A stretch of 5,016 bases of DNA from Acidobacteriota bacterium (GCA_019247865.1 JAFBAJ010000805.1:1-5016), one strand, 5' to 3'; numbered from the stretch's first letter, positions 1 to 5,016 are shown. Program-made: numbers and translations. Notes: generated by a model from the letters alone, not told the origin.

Positions 1-985
1 CGCCGCTCATCCCGGTCTGCGTAAAGCTCTTCGCGAGGCCGAAGTCGGTCAGCTTGGCGTTGTAGCTCGGCCACGCGCCGCTGACCAGAATGTTCTGGTC
101 TTTGATGTCTCGATGGATGTAGCCCTGATTGTGCGCGAACGAGAGCGCGTCGAGCGACTGGAGGAGAATCTGCACGGCCTCCTGATAGGGCAGCCGTCCG
201 CCGCGCGCGTCCGCGAGGCGTGCGGCATCGGTGCCTTCGACGAACTCCGTGATGAGATAGACGACGCCGTTGTGCGTGCCGCGATCGATGAAGCTCACGA
301 TGTGCGGATGCTGGAGAGCGGCGGCGACATCCATCTCGCGCATGAAGCGGCGCAGGGCCTGATCGCTGACGGCGACTTCCGGCAAGAGCGTTTTGATGGC
401 GACCGCGCGTCCGGTCGTCTGCTCACGCGCGAGCATCACGCAGCCCATCCCGCCGCGCCCCAACACCTTGACCATATCGTAGCCGGGCACTGGCTGCGGA
501 TTGCGACGCAGCTCGGCGCGGCAGTCCTCGCAGAGATAGGTCATCTGCTCGTCCGGCGAAGAGGCTTCGGCCTGATCGCGGCGGCCGCAGTTGAGGCACT
601 CGACCATGATGATGGAGGGCTGCGTCGCGGGCATCTCGGCGCGCGTCACGCCCGACGGAGTATAAAGTGCGGTGGGCGCGACGGCGTCGGTCGTGACTTC
701 GACGGCGAGGACAGTCTGCCCGCCCTGTATCTGGTCGCCGTTCTTGAGATAGGTCTCCTGCACCTTGACGCCGTTGACGTAGGTGCCGTTGGTCGAGCCG
801 AGGTCGCGCACAAAGCAGCGCGGCGGAGAGATTTCGAGCAGGCAATGGTGGCGCGAGAAGAAACGGTCGTCAGGCAGATAGAGATGCGCGGTGTCGCTGC
901 GCCCGATGAGAAAAGTATCGTGCTGCTCGAACGTGAACGTGCGCCCAACGTGCGGGCCGGACAGCACTCTTAAAGTAACTCTCAT
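1..985 (-). CDS. FHA-domain Ser/Thr protein kinase, 3' end cut by window edge
   Basis: The reading frame is open from an ATG at 983-985 to the window edge, giving 328 residues. Residues 1-97 form an FHA phosphothreonine-binding domain: GR at 28-29, S44 and H47 of the SxxH motif, and STNG at 64-67. A four-cysteine knuckle follows (C130, C133, C152, C155). The kinase domain begins near 168 with glycine loop GRGGMG (176-181), ATP lysine K198, alpha-C glutamate E217, HRDIKDQN (291-298, catalytic D293) and DFG at 314-316. The activation loop and C-lobe lie beyond the window. The visible catalytic residues are intact, so I infer an active cytosolic kinase that may dock on phosphorylated partners through FHA. 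The loop reads HRDIKDQN where many family members have proline after the lysine. No good Shine-Dalgarno sequence precedes the ATG. It sits 76 bases behind the membrane-protein gene and could be co-transcribed with it. Membrane anchoring cannot be judged. Confidence 0.93.
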   Translation of the reverse strand, partial: MRVTLRVLSGPHVGRTFTFEQHDTFLIGRSDTAHLYLPDDRFFSRHHCLLEISPPRCFVRDLGSTNGTYVNGVKVQETYLKNGDQIQGGQTVLAVEVTTDAVAPTALYTPSGVTRAEMPATQPSIIMVECLNCGRRDQAEASSPDEQMTYLCEDCRAELRRNPQPVPGYDMVKVLGRGGMGCVMLAREQTTGRAVAIKTLLPEVAVSDQALRRFMREMDVAAALQHPHIVSFIDRGTHNGVVYLITEFVEGTDAARLADARGGRLPYQEAVQILLQSLDALSFAHNQGYIHRDIKDQNILVSGAWPSYNAKLTDFGLAKSFTQTGMSG

Positions 986-995
986 CTTTAACTCA

Positions 996-1016
996 AGTGA
1001 CGAGTGACGAGTGATG
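996..1016. repeat. Three tandem heptamers (AGTGACG type) in the leader of the FHA kinase
   Basis: Three consecutive 7-base units read AGTGACG, AGTGACG, AGTGATG on the plus strand, ending 11 bases before the kinase start as transcribed. The last unit also belongs to an 8-bp inverted repeat, GTGATGAG (1011-1018) with CTCATCAC (1041-1048), which could form a hairpin with a 22-base loop in the 76-base gap. There is no T-tract after it, so I do not call a terminator. Function unknown. Confidence 0.6.
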
Positions 1017-1061
1017 AGCAGAAGCCGGGACAGCTCGCCTCTCATCACACATGACTGCTCT

Positions 1062-2138
1062 TTACTTGATGATCTCCAGATCGTCGAAAGCGACGGCGTC
1101 TGTGTCGCTGGTGTAAAAGCCGACGAGACCGGCTTTGTATCCGGCGCGGTCGGTGACGCTGGTCGCAAACTGGCCGTTGATGTAGAAGCTCAGTTGATCG
1201 GGCGTCGCCCGCACTTCGAGTTGGTTGGGGCTGGAGCCCGTGCGAATCAGCGAAGAGCGCGTCCAGTTGACGAGCACGACTTCGGGCTTGCCGCCCTGAT
1301 GCAGGACGACGCGAAACGCCGGGTTCTCATCGGTGCGTATGACGAAGGCGTAATCCTCCAGATTGTTATCCTTGAACTCGCCGTAGACCGTCAGCCCGTA
1401 ACCGAGCGAGGGCGAGTCGCCGGTCACGCTGTGCGTCGTGACGCGAGTCGTCGCGTTCTCCGTGTGATAGGCGTCGAGCTTGGGCGCGTAAACGACGACG
1501 TAGCCGCCCTCTGCTCCGGCGTTGAGCTGGTATTCGCCGTTGGTGTATTCAGCCGAGCCGTAAGTGTTCGTTCCCACCCACCACTTGGTTTCCGAAAAGT
1601 CATCTTGCATCTGGTAGGTTTTGTTGGAGTCGGAGCCGCTGTTCTTGTTGGCGACGTTGTTCGCGTTCGAGCTGTTGGCGTTGCTCGTGTTGATGGTGCG
1701 ATTGCTGTTCTTATTGGCCGTGTTGTTCGAGTTGTTGGCGTTCGAGGCGGCCATCCCCGCGAGCACGACGATGCCGACGATGGCGATGATGCCGACGACG
1801 ACGAGCGCTGCGACGCTGCCCAGAATCCAGTAGATGGCCTTCGATTTCTTCTTCGCCTGTCCGGCCATGCCACCGACGGGCGGCGTCGGCGACCAGGAGG
1901 GCGTCTGGATCGGCGGCTGCATGGAGGGCGGCGGCGGCCCTCCGCCGAAGACCTGCGTCGGCGGCGGATTGGTATCGCGCGCCGGATTGTATTGCAGCGT
2001 CGCGTTCGGGTCGAAAGAGGGCGGTTGATTACCCTGGCCGCCGGTGTCGCCGACGCTCAGCAGCGGCGAGCCGTCTTCCAGACAGAAGCTCAGCGCATCG
2101 TCCGTATAGGTGCGATTACAAGAAGGGCATTTTTTCAT
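1062..2138 (-). CDS. Single-pass membrane protein: N-terminal zinc-ribbon-like motif, Asn-rich linker, C-terminal ConA/LamG-like domain
   Basis: This is a 358-residue protein. It opens with a ribbon-like motif (C4, C7, C19, with D22 where a fourth cysteine would be expected). Residues 37-90 are rich in Pro, Gly and Gln. A lysine patch KKKSK (96-100) precedes one hydrophobic helix (about 102-128), then an Asn-rich stretch (132-172, 17 Asn in 41 residues). Residues 178-358 form a beta-rich domain opening DDFSETKWW and ending FDDLEIIK. This pattern is typical of concanavalin-like/laminin-G or DUF1080-type folds that bind sugars or other ligands. By the positive-inside rule the ribbon is cytoplasmic and the C-terminal domain external; there is no cleavable signal peptide. 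GAGG at 2150-2153 is a plausible but slightly distant ribosome binding site (11 bases). It lies between two kinase genes and could be a sensor or kinase substrate; that role is inference. No catalytic motif is recognised. Confidence 0.9.
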   Translation of the reverse strand: MKKCPSCNRTYTDDALSFCLEDGSPLLSVGDTGGQGNQPPSFDPNATLQYNPARDTNPPPTQVFGGGPPPPSMQPPIQTPSWSPTPPVGGMAGQAKKKSKAIYWILGSVAALVVVGIIAIVGIVVLAGMAASNANNSNNTANKNSNRTINTSNANSSNANNVANKNSGSDSNKTYQMQDDFSETKWWVGTNTYGSAEYTNGEYQLNAGAEGGYVVVYAPKLDAYHTENATTRVTTHSVTGDSPSLGYGLTVYGEFKDNNLEDYAFVIRTDENPAFRVVLHQGGKPEVVLVNWTRSSLIRTGSSPNQLEVRATPDQLSFYINGQFATSVTDRAGYKAGLVGFYTSDTDAVAFDDLEIIK

Positions 2139-2162
2139 ATTCGGGGGAACCTCAAAAAAAAC

Positions 2163-2197
2163 AGTCTGGAGTCTGAAGTCAATTCTACGGAGTCAGA
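2163..2197. repeat. Heptamer-phased AGTC repeat in the leader of the membrane-protein gene
   Basis: On the plus strand AGTC recurs at 2163, 2170, 2177 and 2191, all in a 7-base register (units AGTCTGG, AGTCTGA, AGTCAAT, TCTACGG, AGTCAGA). A 7-bp inverted pair CGGAGTC (2188-2194) and GACTCCG (2216-2222) overlaps it. It lies in the presumed 5' untranslated region, between the -10 box and the start codon. The design resembles the repeat before the FHA kinase, with a different sequence. Confidence 0.5.
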
Positions 2198-2237
2198 GGC
2201 TTAACAAAAAATTCGGACTCCGGCCTGATGAGAAACC

Positions 2238-2243
2238 ATTATA
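2238..2243 (-). promoter_or_regulatory. Candidate -10 box (TATAAT) for the membrane-protein gene
   Basis: Reading the minus strand, a perfect TATAAT lies 99 bases upstream of the ATG at 2138, in the only AT-rich stretch of this gap. No convincing -35 hexamer sits 16-18 bases before it; a TTGACC exists but is 32 bases away. If used, the transcript would start near 2231 and carry a leader of about 93 bases containing the heptamer repeat. This would let the gene be expressed independently of the kinase upstream. Confidence 0.4.
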
Positions 2244-2307
2244 CGGGAAGCGAGAAAAAAGGAAAATTCAAAGCTGGTCAATAGCGTGAGGTCGCCAGCA
2301 GAAGCAT

Positions 2308-2373
2308 GCGGCCTTAAAGCCCCGGAGGGGCGACATATTTGCGGCCTTAAAGCCCCGGAGGGGCGATATATTT
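2308..2373. repeat. 33-bp tandem duplication inside the repeat cluster
   Basis: Positions 2308-2340 and 2341-2373 are head-to-tail copies starting GCGGCCTTAAAGCCCC and ending in ATATTT. They differ by one base (GACATATTT against GATATATTT). Near identity suggests a recent duplication of one repeat unit. No spacer separates the copies, so this is not a CRISPR array. Confidence 0.9.
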
Positions 2374-2377
2374 ATAG

Positions 2378-2397
2378 CCCGGGGCGCGAGCCCCGGG
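2378..2397. repeat. GC hairpin with GNRA-type loop
   Basis: CCCGGGGC (2378-2385) pairs with GCCCCGGG (2390-2397) across a four-base loop GCGA on the plus strand (TCGC on the minus strand). The 5' seven bases also pair, with one mismatch, with 2480-2486 in the outer inverted repeat, so local and long-range folds compete. It is followed by TCGAGATGCC, which is not repeated elsewhere in the window. Confidence 0.75.
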
Positions 2398-2417
2398 TCG
2401 AGATGCCATAAAACGGT

Positions 2418-2462
2418 TGAGCCCCGGAGGGGCGGCATATTATGTCGCCCCTCCGGGGCTCA
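2418..2462. repeat. 45-base near-perfect palindrome
   Basis: Two 22-base arms, 2418-2439 and 2441-2462, surround a single central T. All positions pair, with one G-T mismatch at 2435/2445 that is a wobble pair in plus-strand RNA and an A-C mismatch in minus-strand RNA. It is two repeat cores in head-to-head orientation. Transcribed from the kinase gene it would give a very stable hairpin. No T-tract follows on the minus strand, so it fits a stability or attenuation hairpin better than a classical terminator. Confidence 0.85.
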
Positions 2463-2517
2463 TCTTGTTGCTGCCTGTTCCCGGGGCTATAAATATATCG
2501 CCCCTCCAGGGCTGAAA

Positions 2518-4233
2518 TTAAATAACTGTGCCGCAGCGTCCGCAGAATTTGGTGCCAGCAGGATAGCTGGTGTTGCATTGGCGGCAGACGATTTGAACCG
2601 GACGCGGGAGGTTGAAGTGCGAGGCTCCGGGGCTCGCGACGGTCGTGCCGCAGCGTCCGCAGAACTTGGTGCCGGCCGGAAGATTCGTGCCGCAGCTGGA
2701 GCAGAGGATGCCGGACGGCGGCGGGATATTGTAGCTGCTCCCGCCCGCGCCCGAACCGCCCGGACTATAGCCCGGCTGCTGCCCGCCCATGCTCCGCCCT
2801 CCGGCGAGGCTCTGGCCGCCCGCGCCGCCGGGTCCGTCCGTGGCCGGATAGAGGACTGTGCTGCCGCAACGGCCGCAGAATTTCGCTCCGGCGGCAAAGC
2901 GTGCATGGCATTGTCCGCAGACGACGACGCCGGGGATGCTGCTGTGCGGGCCTGAGCCGATGCCGCTGCCGGGTCCGCCGCGCGAGGGCGAGATCTGGCT
3001 CGGCGTGGGCGTCTGTCGGAGCTGCGCCTGGATGACCTGCTCGCCGGAGCCCGGTCGAATCTCGATCACGCGCTCGTCATCCATCTCGCCCGAGCGCGCG
3101 ACCCGCAGGACGTGGCGACCCGGCGGGATCGAGTTCAGGATGACGCGGCCGGAGCGCCCGATGCTCCCTTGCCGCTCATCATCCACATACACTTCGGCTC
3201 CGGTCGGCGCGAGAATCACGACGCGCGAATCGCCCTGTTCGTCTTCGTCCGATTCGTCTCCGACGGCCGCTTCAAACTCTTCGAGCCAGTCCGCGACGTT
3301 CGGCGAGCGACGCTCGATGTCTCTTTCGAGCGCGTGCATGACTGCGTCTTCCACCGGCGGCGAGATGTCCGAGCGCAGGCCGGAGAGCGGCGGCGGCGCG
3401 GTCATCATCTTCTGCATGATGAGCTGCGGCAGGTCGCCCGTGAAGGGCGGCCGCCCGCCGAGCATGTGATAAGCAATCGTCCCGATGGCGTACACGTCCG
3501 CGCGCGCGTCGAGCGCCGCGCCCGGCTGCATCTGTTCGGGAGCCATGTATTCGGGCGTGCCGATGATGCCGCGCGAGGCCGGGCCGCTGGCCGAGATGGC
3601 TTCGGCGGCGGCGTCGGAGACGATCTTCGCGAGACCGAAATCGCCGACCTTGACGAAGCCGCCGTTCCCGGCCGCGAGGCCGCTCTTCCTGCGCTTCTGC
3701 ATGATAAAGATGTTGGCGGGCTTGAGGTCTCTGTGAAGGATGCCCGCGTCGTGTGCGGCCTCGACGCCTTCGGCCACCTGTCGCAGGAGATCGAGCGCGC
3801 GCTTTGCGCTCAGGGTTCCTTCGCGGCGCAGGAGGTGATGCAGCGTCTCTCCCTCGACGTATTCCATGACGAGAAAGAAGACGCCTTCCGGAGTCTTGCC
3901 GAAGTCCGTCACGGCCACTACGTTCTGATGCTGGATCGAAGCGGCGGTGCGCGCCTCGCGCTCGAAACGCGCGATGGCCTCGCCCTCCTGCATCTCCTCA
4001 TCGTTGAGGATGTCCGGGCGCACTGTCTTGACCGCGACGCGGCGCGTGACCAGATTTTCGTCGCGCGCCAGATAGACCTGTCCCATCGCGCCGCGCCCCA
4101 GACGCTTTTCCAGCAGGTAGCGTCCGGCGAGCGTGGTCCCGCCCGGCAGAGACTTGCGCGTCTCCTTCTCGTCTTCGGGACAGACCAGCACTTCGTCCGC
4201 GTAACAGCGTTCGCAACGGGGGCATTCGCGCAT
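2518..4233 (-). CDS. Ser/Thr protein kinase with N-terminal ribbon, PEGA domain and three C-terminal zinc ribbons
   Basis: This is a 571-residue protein from the ATG at 4231-4233; a TTG at 4239 in frame would add two residues and is less likely. An N-terminal ribbon has C4, C7, C18 and D21. The Hanks-type kinase domain spans about 38-320: glycine loop GRGAMG (46-51), K69, alpha-C E93, HRDLKPAN (167-174), DFG (198-200), APE (231-233) and DVYAIG (246-251). All catalytic residues are present. An acidic linker (326-335) leads to a PEGA-type beta domain (about 336-405, with PPGRHVLRV). A Gly/Pro/Ser-rich tail then carries three C-x2-C-x10-C-x2-C ribbons starting at C439, C511 and C550. I see no membrane helix, so a cytosolic enzyme is inferred; this is notable because PEGA domains are often described outside the cytoplasm. 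The ribbons probably mediate protein or nucleic-acid contacts. No Shine-Dalgarno is visible, since a long inverted repeat ends just upstream. Confidence 0.94.
   Translation of the reverse strand: MRECPRCERCYADEVLVCPEDEKETRKSLPGGTTLAGRYLLEKRLGRGAMGQVYLARDENLVTRRVAVKTVRPDILNDEEMQEGEAIARFEREARTAASIQHQNVVAVTDFGKTPEGVFFLVMEYVEGETLHHLLRREGTLSAKRALDLLRQVAEGVEAAHDAGILHRDLKPANIFIMQKRRKSGLAAGNGGFVKVGDFGLAKIVSDAAAEAISASGPASRGIIGTPEYMAPEQMQPGAALDARADVYAIGTIAYHMLGGRPPFTGDLPQLIMQKMMTAPPPLSGLRSDISPPVEDAVMHALERDIERRSPNVADWLEEFEAAVGDESDEDEQGDSRVVILAPTGAEVYVDDERQGSIGRSGRVILNSIPPGRHVLRVARSGEMDDERVIEIRPGSGEQVIQAQLRQTPTPSQISPSRGGPGSGIGSGPHSSIPGVVVCGQCHARFAAGAKFCGRCGSTVLYPATDGPGGAGGQSLAGGRSMGGQQPGYSPGGSGAGGSSYNIPPPSGILCSSCGTNLPAGTKFCGRCGTTVASPGASHFNLPRPVQIVCRQCNTSYPAGTKFCGRCGTVI
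2528..2673 (-). repeat. Coding repeat: last two zinc ribbons nearly identical at DNA level
   Basis: Positions 2528-2556 and 2645-2673 share 28 of 29 bases, offset by 117 bases (39 codons). They encode the AGTKFCGRCGT part of the second and third C-terminal ribbons. The first ribbon (around 2860-2890) is clearly related but more diverged. This indicates a recent intragenic duplication of a ribbon module. Confidence 0.75.
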
Positions 4234-4240
4234 AACCAAA

Positions 4241-4315
4241 GTCAGTACCGCCTGCGGTAGCGGGCGGGTGTTTGCATCAGTAAAAGAGCCCGCCCGCTAC
4301 CGCAGGCGGTCTGAC
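4241..4315. repeat. Long inverted repeat at the kinase start (27-bp arms)
   Basis: ACCGCCTGCGGTAGCGGGCG and two more G (4247-4268) is the exact reverse complement of 4289-4310, a perfect 22-bp stem around a 20-base loop. GTCAG (4241-4245) and CTGAC (4311-4315) extend it by five pairs if T4246 is bulged. Within each arm ACCGC/GCGGT is a smaller palindrome. As transcribed, the hairpin ends seven bases before the ATG of the PEGA kinase, where a ribosome binding site should lie. It could be a REP-like element or a translational control hairpin. Confidence 0.9.
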
Positions 4316-4336
4316 CTGAGCTACAAAGTAGCTGCT

Positions 4337-4398
4337 AAAAAGAATAAGGCGTCACGGAGGGGCGCGTCAAACTTGGCGCGCGTGACCTTCGTAACGCC
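4337..4398 (-). terminator. Probable intrinsic terminator of the hemerythrin gene
   Basis: On the minus strand, 31 bases after the stop codon, GGCGTTACGAAGG (4398-4386) pairs with CCTCCGTGACGCC (4360-4348). The 13-bp stem has one G-U pair and one A-C mismatch, and part of the interior can also pair through GCGCG/CGCGC. It is followed directly by TTATTCTTTTT (4347-4337). GC stem plus T-tract is the classical rho-independent layout. Confidence 0.65.
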
Positions 4399-4428
4399 TG
4401 CTGGATGGATGAAAAAGTGGCGGCGGCC

Positions 4429-4881
4429 TTAGCCTGCGGCGGCGCTCGTCTTCTGCTGCTTGGCGGCCTCCAGGCGCTCGCCGAGCTGCTCGATCTGATC
4501 CTCGCCCAGAACTTTGCGGGCCTTAGGGAACATCTCGCCCTCTTCCTCTTCGACGTGATGCTCGACGTTCTCCTTGAGCACGGTCAGCTTGGCCTTCCAC
4601 TCTTCCGTGTCCTTAGGCTCGGCCGCCAGCTCCTTTAAGAGCCGCTTGACGACGGCGTGCTCCTCGTAGGCTTCGAGCGTGATCTCGTGCGTCTCATCCG
4701 CGTCCTTGATGGCCGGATAAAAAATCTCTTCCTCGATGGCCGCGTGCACGTCCAGTTCCTGTTTGAGCTGTGTGAAGAGCTCTTCGCGCGTCTTCAGGCC
4801 GCGCTCCGTGGTCGGCTCAAGCTTCTCAAAAATACCGGAAACCTTCTCGTGGTCCTGTTTCAATAGCTCAATAGCATTCAT
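4429..4881 (-). CDS. Hemerythrin/HHE cation-binding domain protein
   Basis: This is a 150-residue, Glu/Lys-rich, all-helical cytosolic protein with no signal peptide. The di-iron ligand pattern of the HHE/hemerythrin family is complete: H11 in the first helix, H46 and E50 (HAAIE, followed by IFYP), H75 in the third helix, and H109 and E113 (HVEEE, followed by MFP). The two HxxxE...FP halves align with each other, as in a four-helix bundle made of two hairpins. The length is usual for single-domain bacterial members. Such proteins bind a non-haem di-iron centre and are linked to oxygen, nitric oxide or iron handling and stress responses; the specific role cannot be told here. The ATG at 4879-4881 has a strong ribosome binding site. 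A terminator follows, so it is probably a separate unit from the kinase genes. The C-terminal tail (about 137-150) is Ala/Lys-rich and likely flexible. Confidence 0.95.
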   Translation of the reverse strand: MNAIELLKQDHEKVSGIFEKLEPTTERGLKTREELFTQLKQELDVHAAIEEEIFYPAIKDADETHEITLEAYEEHAVVKRLLKELAAEPKDTEEWKAKLTVLKENVEHHVEEEEGEMFPKARKVLGEDQIEQLGERLEAAKQQKTSAAAG

Positions 4882-4887
4882 AACTTT

Positions 4888-4893
4888 CCCTCC
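4888..4893 (-). promoter_or_regulatory. Ribosome binding site GGAGGG of the hemerythrin gene
   Basis: GGAGGG on the minus strand lies six bases before the ATG at 4881, the ideal spacing. It is the only strong Shine-Dalgarno sequence among the four genes of the window and fixes this start. Confidence 0.85.
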
Positions 4894-4944
4894 ACTGGTT
4901 CGTTAAATTGCAGTAATGCACGTTATCCGTACGCATACGTGGCG

Positions 4945-4957
4945 CTTCACAGTGAAG
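4945..4957. promoter_or_regulatory. Small perfect palindrome upstream of the hemerythrin gene
   Basis: CTTCAC-A-GTGAAG is a 6+6 inverted repeat centred 70 bases upstream of the start codon, at a distance fitting an operator. I found no clear -35/-10 pair nearby, and a 6-bp palindrome can occur by chance, so the regulatory role is only a suggestion. The rest of 4894-5016 shows no supportable gene. Confidence 0.25.
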
Positions 4958-5016
4958 AGAGCAAGCCGGATGCCGCAGAAAGCGATTCACTTTGTTGACC
5001 TGCCTGTGACATAGCC

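Larger units (their letters stand above)
2308..2513. repeat. Intergenic palindromic repeat cluster (REP-like), five copies of a 15-base core
   Basis: The core AGCCCCGGAGGGGCG occurs at 2318-2332, 2351-2365 and 2420-2434 on plus, and inverted at 2446-2460 and 2499-2513 (last copy with one change). Cores are followed by an A/T-rich tail of the CATATTT or TATATTTATAGCCC type. The cluster fills most of the gap and begins five bases after the kinase stop codon. The outermost inverted pair, 2351-2384 with 2480-2513, matches at 32 of 34 positions and encloses a second palindrome. GC-rich repeats of this style are interspersed in Acidobacteria and Planctomycetes genomes as I remember them. They resemble REP elements, which elsewhere are mobilised by RAYT (IS200-like Y1) transposases; none is in the window. 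Confidence 0.8.

Noticed and set aside
113..973. Plus-strand open frame (286 codons) opposite the FHA kinase
   Set aside because: The minus-strand frame encodes an intact FHA domain and kinase motifs over the same bases; the plus frame shows no domain.
1011..2204. Long plus-strand open frame (397 codons) opposite the membrane-protein gene
   Set aside because: It is antisense to a gene with clear domains, has Arg/Val/Gly-rich unpatterned sequence, and ends in the repeat-bearing leader. It is a typical GC-rich shadow frame.
2308..2373. Possible CRISPR array
   Set aside because: Only two direct copies, with no spacer between them; other copies are inverted. No cas gene is present.
2418..2462. 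Palindrome as a bidirectional intrinsic terminator
   Set aside because: The stem is strong, but neither flank has a T-tract in the right place. Attenuation or mRNA end protection remains possible.
2372..2578. 68-codon minus-strand frame across the repeat cluster
   Set aside because: It is built from the palindromic repeats and overlaps the end of the kinase gene in another frame. No ribosome binding site or domain supports it.
4233..4239. TTG at 4239 as the start of the PEGA kinase
   Set aside because: An ATG two codons later gives an N-terminus (MRECPRC) parallel to the MKKCPSC of the neighbour, and TTG would leave only one base after the hairpin.
3112..4260. Long plus-strand open frame (382 codons) opposite the PEGA kinase
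   Set aside because: It mirrors the kinase codons, has no recognisable domain and runs into the inverted repeat. Third-position GC bias explains the lack of stops.
4894..5016. Sigma-70 promoter or a further small gene upstream of the hemerythrin gene
   Set aside because: TTGCTC and TATGCG are 21 bases apart and weak. Short open frames here have no start with a ribosome binding site and no recognisable sequence.

Overview
The window is GC-rich and every supported gene lies on the minus strand, so transcription runs from high to low coordinates. Gene content points to Acidobacteriota, most likely class Blastocatellia. It holds two Hanks-type Ser/Thr kinases, one with FHA and one with PEGA plus zinc ribbons, and a membrane protein that opens with a CPxC-type ribbon followed by C-x2-D. 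From memory this opening is very common in that class. The taxonomic call is inference; no rRNA or housekeeping marker is present.

Layout in transcription order: (1) 4882-5016, upstream DNA of a hemerythrin-like gene with a strong ribosome binding site and a small palindrome; (2) 4429-4881, HHE/hemerythrin protein; (3) 4234-4428, a probable intrinsic terminator followed by a long near-perfect inverted repeat that ends seven bases before the next start; (4) 2518-4233, Ser/Thr kinase with N-terminal ribbon, kinase domain, PEGA domain and three C-terminal zinc ribbons; (5) 2139-2517, a 379-base gap with a dense cluster of palindromic repeats (2308-2513), a perfect TATAAT and a heptamer-phased repeat; (6) 1062-2138, single-pass membrane protein with a cytoplasmic ribbon, an Asn-rich linker and an external beta-rich domain; (7) 986-1061, a short gap with another heptamer repeat; (8) 1-985, the N-terminal 328 residues of an FHA + Cys4 + kinase protein cut by the window edge.

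The two kinases and the ribbon-bearing membrane protein look like a local signalling neighbourhood. The shared degenerate ribbon in the PEGA kinase and the membrane protein suggests a common docking module, but no direct interaction can be shown from sequence. The hemerythrin gene has its own ribosome binding site and a terminator behind it, so it is probably a separate unit.

I see no defence system, CRISPR array, insertion sequence or tRNA/rRNA. The most unusual material is non-coding: the five-copy palindromic repeat cluster between the kinase and the membrane protein, the long hairpin at the kinase start, and 7-bp phased repeats in front of two successive genes.
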